64,000 nt of DNA from Longimicrobium terrae (GTDB lineage: Bacteria > Gemmatimonadota > Gemmatimonadetes > Longimicrobiales > Longimicrobiaceae), in NCBI RefSeq assembly GCF_014202995.1, contig NZ_JACHIA010000020.1:1-64000 (forward strand), read 5' to 3'. A program made the translations under genes and the position numbers. Positions 10,682-19,884 of this stretch are shown here, one piece after another. The notes under the pieces were generated by a model, which saw nothing but the letters and a program-made list of their open reading frames with translations, was not told the origin of the DNA and ran no database searches. The first letter of the stretch is position 1; the number at the start of each line of letters is the position of its first letter.

Positions 10682-11209
10682 TCAGCGGATGAACGGAATG
10701 GAATCACACAGAGTCAACGGAGTCAACAGAGAAGACCTCCGTTGACTCTGTTGACTCTGTGTGAACCCTGTCTTTTCCAGACTGGCCCGCGCTCGGCACT
10801 CCGGCGGACCGTCCCCGGCCAGAGGAGATTCAAAGTCCGGGGTCAGGCGGAATGGAAGGTGGATCAGCCAGTGCGCGGACACGAACCGTTCGAGCAGGTC
10901 GAACGCCGCCCGGGCATCCCCCTCCGCGTGCCGCACCCACGTCGGCGGCCGGCCGGGCATGGAGTGATGCGCGAAACGGATGCGCTCTCCCTCCAGATCG
11001 ATCCGCAGCACGTCGTGATCGGGATCCCACTCGGCGACGTTCGCGATCAGGAGCGCGTGCATCGACGCCGACGCGAAGAGCCGCCCCTCGTACCGCGCCG
11101 CGATGAGCCGGACGAGGGCGGCCATCTCGGCGAAGTGGTGCGGGCCGGGGCGGATGGCGAGGAACAGCGCCTCCACCTCCGCCCACGGCCGCGCCTGGAT
11201 GCGGTACAT
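10682..11209 (-). CDS. Conserved-looking hypothetical protein downstream of dnaB
   Basis: A 175-residue protein starting with ATG at 11209, only 14 nt after the dnaB stop, so probably cotranscribed. It is rich in Trp, His and Arg and has no signal peptide or membrane segment; I recognise no domain. The last 27 or so codons run through the palindromic repeat at 10704-10764, so its C-terminal tail is encoded by repeat DNA and the ancestral end may be near residue 148. Function unknown. Confidence 0.6.
   Translation of the reverse strand: MYRIQARPWAEVEALFLAIRPGPHHFAEMAALVRLIAARYEGRLFASASMHALLIANVAEWDPDHDVLRIDLEGERIRFAHHSMPGRPPTWVRHAEGDARAAFDLLERFVSAHWLIHLPFRLTPDFESPLAGDGPPECRARASLEKTGFTQSQQSQRRSSLLTPLTLCDSIPFIR
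10704..10764. repeat. Long composite palindrome with internal direct repeats
   Basis: Two 28-bp arms (10704-10731 and 10737-10764) are inverted copies differing at two positions, around AAGAC. Each arm contains two tandem GAGTCAAC units (variants ...CAACGGAG and ...CAACAGAG). It lies at the 3' end of a coding frame and downstream of radA's start; it could fold as a transcript hairpin or be a dispersed repeat. Confidence 0.8.
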
Positions 11210-11223
11210 CCCGGCCGCCCAGC

Positions 11224-13914
11224 TCAGTACTCCGGCGGACCGTCCGAGCGGCCGGAGTAGCTTTCGAAGCGGGTGAACTCCTTGAGGAACATCAGGTTCA
11301 CGGTGCCGGTGGCGCCGTTTCGCTGCTTGCCGATGATGAGCTCGGCGCGCCCCTCCAGGCTGTTCCCCTCCTTGTCCGTGGGCCCGAAGTAATACTCCGG
11401 GCGGAAAAGGAACATGATGACGTCCGCGTCCTGTTCGATGGCGCCGGAGTTGTGGCTCACGATGCCGTCGGCCAACCAGCACGACGGGCCGGGAACGGTG
11501 AGGTCGAACACTTCTTCCTCGCCTTCGGGCACCACGCTCACAACACGGTCCCAGAACAGGTCGCTCTCCGCCCAGGCGTGCAGTTGCTCGTCATCCAGCA
11601 ACGTCGCGTATTCCGCCACAACCGCGCGGGACGGGGCGAAGCGGAAATGCGACGTGCCGCCGTACGACGTGCCCCGCGCGGAAGCCATCGCGCGCTGCGA
11701 CATCCCCCGCTCCGCCATTCGCTCCTTCACCCGGCCGAACACCTCCCGCGGGAGCGTGTCGACATTGGTGTTTTCCTCCGTGGCCGCCAGCCGCTCCGCG
11801 AGGCGAGCCACCGGTTCCGCCCGCGGCCCGAATCCGCCGACAGTCTCCAGAAACCGTCGCTGATCAACGGCGCCGGAGACATAGACGTTGTACATCGGGC
11901 GCCCACTCGGCTGCGCGACTTCGCGAATCCGCCCCACGATTCCCAGGCGCAGCAGCAGCGCGGCCACGTCATCAGCAAGCAGTCGGCTGCACGTGGCAAA
12001 GAACACGCTGGACGATCCGCGCGCGCCGGACGTGCGGACGTGCACGCTTCCATCCGTCGCCCACAGATGTCGGAGAAGGAGCGCGACCTGCCGGCTGCTG
12101 AAGCGGAACACGTCCGCAGGCAGGTACTTCTGGTGAGACCGATGGTTGAAGATCCCCAGTTCGCGCAACCAGCGGTTCACCCCCGCCGGATGCCAGCGGT
12201 TTCCGTTGCCGCTGATGACGAGCTGGTGCCAGTTGCCGCGCCCGGCATGCCGGTTGACCGTCGCGCCGAACTCCGCCTCCGCCGCGCGAGCCACGTACGC
12301 GCTGTTCTCCTCCGACGCGGTGGTATAGCGGAGCGGCTGGCCGCTCAGGTAACTGCCGTCGCCTACCAGATGGCCCAGCAGACCCACGCGCGAGTCCGGC
12401 CACACAACCGGGTCCGAAGGCTCCGGAAGCTGACGGGCGAGCGCGAGGCGGTCGCCGGAGGCGAGGTCGCGCACATGCACCCATCCGGCCGGTCCGCGCA
12501 GACGGTGCTCCGCCGTGGCGCGGATGCGCCGGCCGCTGGCGAGCTGGACCGTGAACACCGGCTTGGGGCCCTTGCTCCACACCAGGTCCGTCGCGGCGCG
12601 GTGCAGCTTTCCATCTTCCGACACCGCGATCACTTCCGGCGTCGTCCCCACCAGGTCGCGGATGGGGACGCGGCGCCCGTCCGCCAGCACCACGCGCGTG
12701 TCGCCCGTGACGCATTCTCGAAGGTCGCTCATCATGGGGCGCTTGTCGGGGCGCGACTCCACGGCGCGGGACAGCTGCGAAAGCGCCACCACGGGAACGT
12801 CGAGTTCCTTCGCGAGCGCCTTGAGCCCGCGGGAAATCTCCGACACTTCCTGCTGGCGGTTTTCGGTCTTGTTGCCCTTGCCGCCCACCATCAGTTGCAG
12901 GTAGTCGACGATGATCATCGACAGGTCTGGGCGGTCCGCCTTGAGCCGCCGGGCCTTGGCGCGCATTTCCAGCACCGAGATGCCGGCCGTGTCGTCGATG
13001 TAGATGGGCGCGGTGTTCAGGTGCCCCGCCGCGGTGGCCAGGCGCGCGTACTCGTCGTCGCCCAGGCGGCCGCGGCGCAGACGGCCGGCGTCCACGCGGG
13101 CCTCGGCGCAGAGCACGCGCTGCACCAGCGACTCCTTGCTCATTTCCAGCGAAAAGAACGCGACCGCCTTCTGGGCCGAAATCGCCGCGTGCTGCGCGAT
13201 ATTAAGCGTGAACGCCGTTTTTCCCATTGACGGCCTGGCCGCGACGATGATGAGGTCGCTGGGCTGAAAGCCGGCGGTCATCTCGTCCAGGTCGGCGAAG
13301 CCGGTGGGAATGCCGGTGACGGACGAGTTGTTGTTCTGCAGCGCCTCGATCTTTTCAAACGTGGGCCACAGGATCTCCTTGATCCAGACGAAGCCCTTGC
13401 GGTCGTTGGTCTGCGCGACCTCAAAGATCTTCTGCTCCGCCTGGTCCAGCAGGGTGTCGACCTCGCCGGGATTGTCGTACGTGTCCTGAATGATGGTGGT
13501 GGCCGCCTCGATCAGGCGGCGCAGCAGCGCCTTTTCGCGAACGATGCGGGCGTGGTACTCGATGTTGGCCGCCGTGGGCACCGCGTCCATCGCCGAGGCG
13601 ATGAACTGCAGGCCGCCCACCGACTCCAGGTCGCCGTGGTTGCGCAGGTCCTCCGCCAGCGTCAGCGCATCCACCACGTCGCCGCGCTCAAAGATCCGCT
13701 GCATCGCCCGGAAGGCGCGGCGGTTTCCCTCGCGGTAGAACATGGTGTCGTCGACCTGCTCGATGGCCTTGGTGAGCGCATCGGCGTCGATCAGCATGCC
13801 GCCCAGGACCGCCAGTTCCGCCTCGGCGGAATACGGGGGCGAGCGGTCCGCGAACGCCGACGGCATCGCCGAAGGCGGCGCGACCTTGGGGACGTACGGG
13901 AGGATGGTGGACAT
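11224..13914 (-). CDS. dnaB: Replicative DNA helicase DnaB, interrupted by an intein
   Basis: Hexameric helicase that unwinds DNA at the replication fork. The 896-residue precursor splits into extein residues 1-400 and 823-896 (474 residues, normal DnaB length) and a 422-residue intein at 401-822. The N-terminal primase-binding domain starts near PPYSAEAELAVLGGM; Walker A ARPSMGKTAF is at about 226-235 and Walker B IIVDYLQL at about 334-341. The intein falls in the highly conserved SDLRE/SGAIEQDAD segment, so splicing must occur for activity. ATG at 13914 follows GGAG closely. It is not followed by other replication genes. Confidence 0.97.
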   Translation of the reverse strand: MSTILPYVPKVAPPSAMPSAFADRSPPYSAEAELAVLGGMLIDADALTKAIEQVDDTMFYREGNRRAFRAMQRIFERGDVVDALTLAEDLRNHGDLESVGGLQFIASAMDAVPTAANIEYHARIVREKALLRRLIEAATTIIQDTYDNPGEVDTLLDQAEQKIFEVAQTNDRKGFVWIKEILWPTFEKIEALQNNNSSVTGIPTGFADLDEMTAGFQPSDLIIVAARPSMGKTAFTLNIAQHAAISAQKAVAFFSLEMSKESLVQRVLCAEARVDAGRLRRGRLGDDEYARLATAAGHLNTAPIYIDDTAGISVLEMRAKARRLKADRPDLSMIIVDYLQLMVGGKGNKTENRQQEVSEISRGLKALAKELDVPVVALSQLSRAVESRPDKRPMMSDLRECVTGDTRVVLADGRRVPIRDLVGTTPEVIAVSEDGKLHRAATDLVWSKGPKPVFTVQLASGRRIRATAEHRLRGPAGWVHVRDLASGDRLALARQLPEPSDPVVWPDSRVGLLGHLVGDGSYLSGQPLRYTTASEENSAYVARAAEAEFGATVNRHAGRGNWHQLVISGNGNRWHPAGVNRWLRELGIFNHRSHQKYLPADVFRFSSRQVALLLRHLWATDGSVHVRTSGARGSSSVFFATCSRLLADDVAALLLRLGIVGRIREVAQPSGRPMYNVYVSGAVDQRRFLETVGGFGPRAEPVARLAERLAATEENTNVDTLPREVFGRVKERMAERGMSQRAMASARGTSYGGTSHFRFAPSRAVVAEYATLLDDEQLHAWAESDLFWDRVVSVVPEGEEEVFDLTVPGPSCWLADGIVSHNSGAIEQDADVIMFLFRPEYYFGPTDKEGNSLEGRAELIIGKQRNGATGTVNLMFLKEFTRFESYSGRSDGPPEY
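11449..12714 (-). mobile_element. DnaB intein with LAGLIDADG-type endonuclease region
   Basis: Residues 401-822 of the DnaB precursor. Block A starts Cys-Val-Thr-Gly-Asp; block B has TAEH at 467-470; two LAGLIDADG-like helices are LLGHLVGDG (about 512-520) and LLRHLWATDG (about 613-622); blocks F/G read EVFDLTVPGPSCW ... VSHN, ending His821-Asn822, followed by Ser823. All splicing residues (Cys1, block B His, terminal His-Asn, +1 Ser) are present, so it should splice. Both dodecapeptide motifs keep an acidic residue (Asp519 and Asp621), so the homing endonuclease may be active, but this cannot be settled by eye. Confidence 0.95.
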
Positions 13915-13993
13915 GGCTCCTGGTACTGCTGAAGAGCGAATCGTCTTGCAATCCGCGCGGGGCGGAATTGTATGAGCTTTTGAGCGACGCGGA

Positions 13994-14983
13994 TCAGGCC
14001 GCGTCCAGCAGAGCGCGCGCGCGCTGAAGGTCTTCCCAGACGGCGCGCACCCAGGCCGGGCTGCGCAGGCAGGCGGCCGGGTGGTAGGTGGGAACGAGCG
14101 GAATGCCGCGGTACTGGTGCGCGCCGCCCCGCATGCGGCCCATGGGCGTGTCGATGCCCAGCAGCGTCTGCGCGGCGAAGTTGCCGAACGCCAGAATCAC
14201 CCGCGGCTGCACCAGTTCCACCTGGCGCAGCAGGTAGGGGCTGCAGGCGTCCACCTCTTCCGGCTTGGGATTCCGGTTGGCCGGCGGGCGGCACTTGAGC
14301 ACGTTGCAGATGTACACCTGCTCGCGTGAAAAGCCGGACGAAAGCAGCAGCAGATCCAGCAGCTGCCCCGCCTTGCCCACGAACGGCCGCCCGGTGCGGT
14401 CTTCCTCCTGCCCCGGCGCCTCGCCCACGACGAGCACGTCCGCGTCTTCCCTGCCCTCGCCGAACACCACGTGCTTGCGCGTCTTGGCCAGCTCGCAGCG
14501 CGGGCACCCCAGCGCCAGGTCGCGCACCTCGCTCAGCACGGGGAGCGCGCGAATCTCCTCCGCGGAGGCGTAGCGGGCAGGCGCGCGGGGCGCAGGCGGA
14601 TGCGGCGTGCTCCCCGGCACCGGCGCACCCTCCCGCCGGTGCGTCTCCACCACGCCCGGCACCGGCGGCGCGTTCCTGTCGATGACCGGCGTATCCGTCG
14701 ACCCGGTAGATACGGTCGATGTAGGCGATGCGGCCGATCGGGCCGGGGACGCCGGCCTCGGACGCTCCGCCATCGGCTCCGCCCGCGTGCCCGGCCGCTC
14801 CGACGCGGATCGACCCGGCTGCATGGCCGCCCGCGCTGCCTCCATCCCCATCCGCTGCGGGATGACGGGGGAGAGCAGTTCGCGCAGCTGATCGGGGGAG
14901 AGCGCCTCCAGGATCAGTTCCTCATCACCCAGTTCCCGCCGCTGCCGGAACCACGAGCGGAGCAGATCGCGCGGATCGTTCAC
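13994..14983 (-). CDS. Type 4 (family 4) uracil-DNA glycosylase
   Basis: Removes uracil from DNA. The C-terminal 200 residues carry the family's [20 protein letters not shown] motif and YHPAA active-site loop, and four Cys for a 4Fe-4S cluster (GCPRC, LKC and DACSPY). The first 130 or so residues are a Pro/Ser/Thr/Arg-rich, probably disordered extension; similar extensions occur in this family. It starts with GTG at 14983, overlapping the coaBC stop as GTGA, and is the last gene of yicC-gmk-rpoZ-coaBC. Confidence 0.92.
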   Translation of the reverse strand: MNDPRDLLRSWFRQRRELGDEELILEALSPDQLRELLSPVIPQRMGMEAARAAMQPGRSASERPGTRAEPMAERPRPASPARSAASPTSTVSTGSTDTPVIDRNAPPVPGVVETHRREGAPVPGSTPHPPAPRAPARYASAEEIRALPVLSEVRDLALGCPRCELAKTRKHVVFGEGREDADVLVVGEAPGQEEDRTGRPFVGKAGQLLDLLLLSSGFSREQVYICNVLKCRPPANRNPKPEEVDACSPYLLRQVELVQPRVILAFGNFAAQTLLGIDTPMGRMRGGAHQYRGIPLVPTYHPAACLRSPAWVRAVWEDLQRARALLDAA

Positions 14984-16218
14984 GCGCCGGGCTCCGCCGT
15001 GAGGATCGATTCCACACGGTCCAGAATGCGGTCTGCAACCTCCGCCTTGCTCATCAGCGGCAGCGCCTCATCCGGCAGATCGGGCTGAAGCAGGACGACG
15101 CGGTTGGTTTCCACCTCGAAGCCGGCGCCCGGCTCCGTCGCATCGTTCACCACGAGCAGGTCCAGCCCCTTGCCGTGCAGCTTGCGGCGCCCGTTCTCCA
15201 CCACGTCCGCCGTTTCCAGCGCGAAGCCCACGACCACGCACCCCGCCGGGCGCACGTCGCGCGTGGCGCGCAGCACGTCCGCCGTGGGCTCCAGAACGAT
15301 CTGGGGAACGCCGCCCGCTTCCTTCTTGATCTTGTCCGTCGCGGCGTTGGCCGGGCGGAAGTCCGCGACCGCGGCGGACATCACCAGCGTGTCGGCGGCG
15401 GGCAGCGCCTCGGCGACGGCGGCGCGCATCTGCTCCGCCGTCTCTACGCGGCGCAGTTCCACGCCTTCCGGGACGGGAAGATGCGACGGCCCGGCGATGA
15501 GAATCGTCTGCGCGCCGCGCCGCCACGCCGCGGCGGCGATCTCGTACCCCATGCGCCCCGACGAGCGGTTGCCGATGAAGCGCACCGGGTCGATCGGCTC
15601 GCGCGTGGGCCCGGCGGTGACGACGACCACGCGGCCCGCCAGCGCGCCGCGGCCTTCCAGCGCGCGCCCCGCGTGGGCCACGATCTGCTCCGGCTCCAGC
15701 ATGCGCCCCGGTCCTTCGCCCTCGCCCCAGGCGAGAGGGCCCACGGCGGGACCGGCGACCCGATACCCGTATTCCGCCAGCCGCGCAAGGTTGCCCTGCG
15801 TGGCGGGGTGGGCGTACATGCGGTCGTTCATCGCCGGAACGAGGACGACGGGCGCCGCCGTCGCAAGCAGCGCGGCGGTCATCAGGTCGTCGGCCATGCC
15901 GGCGGCCGCCCGCGCCAGAAAGTTGGCGGTGGCGGGCGCAATGATCACCAGGTCCGCGTCGCGGGCCAGGCGGATGTGCAGGAGCGGATCGCCCTGGGGA
16001 TACAGCGACGAGTACGCCGGGCGCCCCGTGAGCGCCTCGAACGAAAGAGGGCGCACGAATTCGAGCGCCCCCGCGGAAAGCACCACGTCCACCTCCGCAC
16101 CCGCGAGCGTGAGCTCGCGGGCCACGGTGATGGCCTTGTACGCGGCGATTCCGCCGGTGACGCCCAGGACGACGCGGCGCCCCGTGAAGGGGCGCCGAGA
16201 AGAACGCGGTCCGGGCAC
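14980..16218 (-). CDS. coaBC: Bifunctional phosphopantothenoylcysteine decarboxylase / phosphopantothenate-cysteine ligase
   Basis: Two successive steps of coenzyme A synthesis. The N-terminal CoaC flavodoxin-like half has GVTGGIAAYK, the IIAPATANFLA segment and PAMNDRMY (PXMNxxMW motif), and the CoaB half has TAGPTREPIDPVRFIGNRSSGRMG and the SAAVADFRP and KIKK segments. Full length at 412 residues, starting with GTG at 16218, 14 nt after rpoZ. rpoZ-coaBC order is common in many phyla. Confidence 0.96.
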   Translation of the reverse strand: MPGPRSSRRPFTGRRVVLGVTGGIAAYKAITVARELTLAGAEVDVVLSAGALEFVRPLSFEALTGRPAYSSLYPQGDPLLHIRLARDADLVIIAPATANFLARAAAGMADDLMTAALLATAAPVVLVPAMNDRMYAHPATQGNLARLAEYGYRVAGPAVGPLAWGEGEGPGRMLEPEQIVAHAGRALEGRGALAGRVVVVTAGPTREPIDPVRFIGNRSSGRMGYEIAAAAWRRGAQTILIAGPSHLPVPEGVELRRVETAEQMRAAVAEALPAADTLVMSAAVADFRPANAATDKIKKEAGGVPQIVLEPTADVLRATRDVRPAGCVVVGFALETADVVENGRRKLHGKGLDLLVVNDATEPGAGFEVETNRVVLLQPDLPDEALPLMSKAEVADRILDRVESILTAEPGA

Positions 16219-16232
16219 GCCGGTGAGCGGGT

Positions 16233-16475
16233 TTAGAGTTCGTCCGGACGGCGGCGATGGATCAGGTGGTACGCCGCCTTGCCGTCGCGCACCTGCTCGA
16301 TGGCGATCGTGGTCAGCTTCTCGCGGACCTCGTCCGGATTGCCCAGCGTGGGGTCTTCGAGCAGCTCGTTGCGGCGCAGCTCGTTCAGGTTGCGCGCCAT
16401 CTTGGCCGCCACCAGGACGCCCAGGTACTTGCTTCCGGTATGACGGGCCGCCTGGCCCGGAGTCACCACTCGCAT
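16233..16475 (-). CDS. rpoZ: RNA polymerase omega subunit
   Basis: Small subunit that helps assemble RNA polymerase and can take part in ppGpp response. The 80-residue protein has the omega-like GSKYLGVLVAAKMARNLNE helix and KLTTIAIEQVRDGKAAY segment and lies between gmk (34-nt gap) and coaBC (14-nt gap), the usual genomic place of rpoZ. The sequence is divergent from the E. coli type, so context supports the call strongly. Confidence 0.88.
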   Translation of the reverse strand: MRVVTPGQAARHTGSKYLGVLVAAKMARNLNELRRNELLEDPTLGNPDEVREKLTTIAIEQVRDGKAAYHLIHRRRPDEL

Positions 16476-16509
16476 ATCAATCCCGCTTCCTCAGATGTGA
16501 TCCCGCGCC

Positions 16510-17163
16510 TCAGCCCGCGTCCGAGCCCAGGTTTCGTTCGATCTCCGCCGCGATGGCGTTGATCAGCCCATCCAGCGGCGGATGGGGGCGCACGGCCCCC
16601 GCCCGCCCGTCCAGGATGGCTTCCACGTCCGCCACGGCGTGGTCCAGCTCGTCGTTCAGCACCACGTGGTCAAACCGCGGCGCTTCGGCGATTTCGTCCC
16701 GCGCATTCCGCAGGCGGCGGCGCACTGCTTCGTCCGCCTCGCTGCCCCGCCCCGTCAGCCGCTGCACCAGCACGCGTCCGGAGGGGGGGAGGATGAAGAC
16801 CAGCACCGCTTCCGGCACCGCGGCCCGCACCTGCGCCGCTCCCTGCACATCGATGTCCAGCAGCAGAAACGCCCCGGCCGCGTGCGCCCGCCGCAGTTCG
16901 CTGCGCGGGGTGCCGTAGAAGTTGCCGTGCACCTCCGCGTGCTCCAGCAGCTCGCCGCCGGCAATCATCCGCCGGAACTCGTCCACGTCGACGAAATGGT
17001 AGTGCACCCCGTCGCGCTCGCCCGGGCGCGGAGACCGCGTTGTGGCGGAGACGCTGAAGACGACGTCCGCGCGCCGCTCGCGCAGCCGGCCGGCGATGGT
17101 CGTCTTTCCCGCGCCGCTGGGAGCGCTGAGCACCAGGGGAAAGGGAGCGGAGGGGACCGTCAC
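16510..17163 (-). CDS. gmk: Guanylate kinase
   Basis: Phosphorylates GMP to GDP. The product (217 residues) has the P-loop SAPSGAGKTT, TTRSPRPGERDGVHYHFVD GMP-binding segment and the LLDIDVQGA motif. Starts with GTG at 17163, overlapping the yicC stop as GTGA; upstream extension would enter yicC. Confidence 0.95.
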   Translation of the reverse strand: MTVPSAPFPLVLSAPSGAGKTTIAGRLRERRADVVFSVSATTRSPRPGERDGVHYHFVDVDEFRRMIAGGELLEHAEVHGNFYGTPRSELRRAHAAGAFLLLDIDVQGAAQVRAAVPEAVLVFILPPSGRVLVQRLTGRGSEADEAVRRRLRNARDEIAEAPRFDHVVLNDELDHAVADVEAILDGRAGAVRPHPPLDGLINAIAAEIERNLGSDAG

Positions 17164-18053
17164 TCCACGTTCTCCACCTGCTCGCGAAGGCGCTCCACCT
17201 CTTCCTTGATGGCGATCACGCGGTGGGCGATCCCCGCGTGGTTGGCCTTGGAGCCGATGGTGTTCGCCTCGCGGTGCATCTCCTGGACGAGGAAGGACAG
17301 GCGCTTGCCCACCGGCTCCGTCGCCTCGGCCGCCATCAGCTCGCGGAACAGCTCGTTGTGCGAACGGAAGCGCACCAGCTCTTCGTTGATGTCCCACCGC
17401 TCGGCCAGATGCGCGATCTCCTGCGCCAGCCGGTCCTCGTTCACCGCCACGCCGCCGCTCAGCTCGGCGATCGCCGTCCGCAGCCGGTCGCGCTCGGCGA
17501 TCAGCCGCGCGGGGGCCAGCTCGGCGATGGCGTTCAGCGCCGTTTCGATGGCGGCGATGCGCCCTTCCAGGTCGTCCGCCAGGCGGCGTCCCTCGTCCTC
17601 GCGCATGCGGGCGGTGGCGCGCGCGGCATCTTCCACCACAGCGCGCAGCTCCTCCACGTCCAGCTCCGCCTTCGCCCCGTCGTCGTCGCGCACGATGACG
17701 TCGCCAAAGCGCAGGAGCGAGGCGAGGTCCGGCTCGCCGCCCACGCCAAAGCGCTCGCGCAGGTCGGTGAACAGCGCCAGGTAGGCGCGGACACGCTCCT
17801 CATCCAGCGAAAGCCCGAACGCCGCCGCGCCCGAAGCGCCGGCGGGCTCCAGCCGCAGCGAGCCGTTCACGTGCCCGCGCGAAAGCTCGCCGCGCAGCCA
17901 TTCGCGCAGCTGCGGCTCCCACTTCGACAGCGAAGGGGGCGTACGAAAGTTTACGCTCAGGTGGCGGTGGTTCACGGTGCGGATTTCCACGCGCAGCGTT
18001 CCCGCCGCCGTTTCCCGCGCCGCTTCCCCAAACCCCGTCATGCTCCGGATCAT
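17160..18053 (-). CDS. YicC/YloC-family endoribonuclease
   Basis: Members of this family act on RNA in E. coli and Bacillus (YicC, YloC). The 297-residue protein starts MIRSMTGFG, the family's N-terminal motif, and ends with the conserved EANTIGSKAN ... VIAIKEEVERLREQVENVE segment (DUF1732 part). ATG at 18053 was chosen on that motif. yicC-gmk-rpoZ-coaBC is a widespread operon order. Confidence 0.93.
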   Translation of the reverse strand: MIRSMTGFGEAARETAAGTLRVEIRTVNHRHLSVNFRTPPSLSKWEPQLREWLRGELSRGHVNGSLRLEPAGASGAAAFGLSLDEERVRAYLALFTDLRERFGVGGEPDLASLLRFGDVIVRDDDGAKAELDVEELRAVVEDAARATARMREDEGRRLADDLEGRIAAIETALNAIAELAPARLIAERDRLRTAIAELSGGVAVNEDRLAQEIAHLAERWDINEELVRFRSHNELFRELMAAEATEPVGKRLSFLVQEMHREANTIGSKANHAGIAHRVIAIKEEVERLREQVENVE

Positions 18054-18242
18054 CGCGCCCGCCGTAAGAGGGACGGCAATTTTACCCCGTAACCGGCCGC
18101 CAGTCAACGGAACGGTCGGCCCCATCCATCGGACGGCGGGGCCGAATTCAGCATCCGCGCCGTTTTTCCATCGTCGTGCCTCCACGTCCGCCTGCATCGG
18201 CGGCCCGGACGGGTCCGCGGCCCGGCCGCAGGCGGAAAACGA

Positions 18243-18275
18243 GAACCCTCTCCCGCCGGTGGCGGGAGAGGGTTC
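18243..18275. terminator. REP-like hairpin after the lipoprotein gene
   Basis: Perfect 15-bp arms (GAACCCTCTCCCGCC and complement) around GGT, between the stop of the minus-strand lipoprotein gene (18328) and the yicC start. The core CCTCTCCCGC...GCGGGAGAGG recurs at 36808-36835, so it is probably a repeat that can also terminate transcription. Confidence 0.65.
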
Positions 18276-18327
18276 TGTCCACACTCGATGTGCGCCGCCT
18301 TCGCCGGACGGCGGGCGCGCGCCAGGG

Positions 18328-19515
18328 CTAGGGCCAGGGAGTGACGCGGATGTCCGCGGAAACGCGCACCGACTCGCAGGTCTGCTGGTAGCCGCACGCA
18401 ACCGGCTGTGTCCACGCCTTGTTCACCAGCCCGTTTCCGTTCACGAAGTCGCTGTAGTACCAGATGTTCTGGCCGAAATCGTCGTCCGTGTTCGGCCACG
18501 GGTCCGATTCGTACAGCCGGATCACGAGCCAGCGGCTGGAGTCCGTGATCCGCTGGCTGAAGATCTGGTCGAACTTGTTCCAGTACTTGGCGAAGCTGTC
18601 GCCTGTGTTGATTCCCTCGTACCGCAGCGTGTGCGTGTCTTCCACGTACGAGGGATCGCTGGAACCGGGAGGGGTGGAATGGCGGAGCGTCGCGCGGAAC
18701 TCGTACTCCTCGTCACCCCACTCGGTGTCGCCGTCCTCCGTCACATTGAATCCTTCCATGAAGATGCCGGAAGGAGGGGTGGGGGGGACGTACTGGCACT
18801 GCGGGAGCGAAGGATCATAGAAGCAGGGATCCTCCTCTTCGTCGCCGGGCTCGCAGATGAGCACGTCCGGGGCGCAGGCCGATTGATAGGTCACGGTGAC
18901 CCCGTCGGCCTCTTCCATGTCCTGGATCACGTCCGCCGAAGAGGCGCCCGCGTACAGCGGACGCAGGCCCTTCCGCTCCGCCGGGTGCAGCATCAGCATG
19001 GGCTGGGCGGGCACCCCGTCGGCGAGGCGGAACTGCCGGGAGGTTCCATCCGACGCGTACGCCGTCACCGCGGGAGCGTCCGGGTCCATCGTGGCGGCGA
19101 CCATCACCGAACCGGTTCCCGCCCACCGGGTGCGGTGCTCGCGGAAGGGAGCGTAGAAGTCGGTGACGGGAAGCGCGTCGATGCGGCGCAGCAGCGATTG
19201 CGCGTCCGTCCGCCCCGCGAGCGCGGCCGCGGCGATCACGCGCTCGCCCTCGGGGGTGCGTGCCCAGCTCTGCAGCACGAGCTTGTGCTCGTTCAGGCGC
19301 GAGCGCCGCATGGACGCGCGCACGTCCACGCGGGCGTCCTGCCGCGCCAGCCCCAGCGCCAGCACGCGGGCGACGTCCTGGAGTTCGCTGGCGTTTGACG
19401 CGCCCGGAGCACTGGGAGCCAGGTCCGCGGGAAGGGTGGGCGCATGCTCCGCGCACGCTCCCAGGAGAAGGGCGCAGGCGGTGCCCGCGGTGAGGATGAT
19501 CCTTCGGTTCAGCAT
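18328..19515 (-). CDS. Predicted lipoprotein of unknown function
   Basis: ATG at 19515 opens a signal peptide (NRRIILTAGTACALL) ending in the lipobox LLGAC, so Cys at about 21 should be lipidated. The 395-residue protein has an alpha-helical N-terminal third, then an acidic Cys-containing region (CEPGDEEEDPCFYD) and a C-terminal domain rich in Trp, Tyr and Asp (TDSSRWLVIRLYESDPWPNTDDDFGQ) that could be a beta-sandwich or calcium-binding. I recognise no family. It stands alone between yicC and the TonB-dependent receptor. Confidence 0.7.
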   Translation of the reverse strand: MLNRRIILTAGTACALLLGACAEHAPTLPADLAPSAPGASNASELQDVARVLALGLARQDARVDVRASMRRSRLNEHKLVLQSWARTPEGERVIAAAALAGRTDAQSLLRRIDALPVTDFYAPFREHRTRWAGTGSVMVAATMDPDAPAVTAYASDGTSRQFRLADGVPAQPMLMLHPAERKGLRPLYAGASSADVIQDMEEADGVTVTYQSACAPDVLICEPGDEEEDPCFYDPSLPQCQYVPPTPPSGIFMEGFNVTEDGDTEWGDEEYEFRATLRHSTPPGSSDPSYVEDTHTLRYEGINTGDSFAKYWNKFDQIFSQRITDSSRWLVIRLYESDPWPNTDDDFGQNIWYYSDFVNGNGLVNKAWTQPVACGYQQTCESVRVSADIRVTPWP

Positions 19516-19884
19516 GGAAACCTTCAAGGAGGAGGGAGAAGCGGCCGCGGAAAACATTCGTTCCGCGCCGCCATCGAGAGTACAGGATCCCCAACCCCCA
19601 CTACCAACCATTTCCAGCCACCGGACAAACGAGTTGAAAGAGCGCACCACGCCTGGTTTCCACGACCGAAAAGGTGCGCTCATACGGATGCAGACCGTTC
19701 ATTCGCGGGCTCTCTCCGGCGAGCAGACGATCCAGCGGAGGGGTCCGCCGGGGGCGCCGGGAGACTTCCATCCGCGACACCCGGCGGTGCCGGCGCGAAC
19801 TTCCGGATCCTCATCGGGGGGGTTGAAGAACAAAAAGGCGCGCGGCCGGAGCCGCGCGCCTTTTTTCCATCCACCCACGCGTGA
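19516..19884. other. Intergenic region without a recognised gene
   Basis: 369 bp between two minus-strand genes. It holds the promoter side of the lipoprotein gene and the receptor's terminator at 19832-19866. I see no convincing small gene; open frames here lack ribosome sites and known motifs. Confidence 0.6.
19832..19866. terminator. Bidirectional intrinsic terminator
   Basis: GGCGCGCGGC and its complement around CGGA, flanked by five A on the left and six T on the right, so it gives a GC-rich stem with a T-tract on both strands. It lies 18 nt past the receptor stop on the minus strand. Confidence 0.9.
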
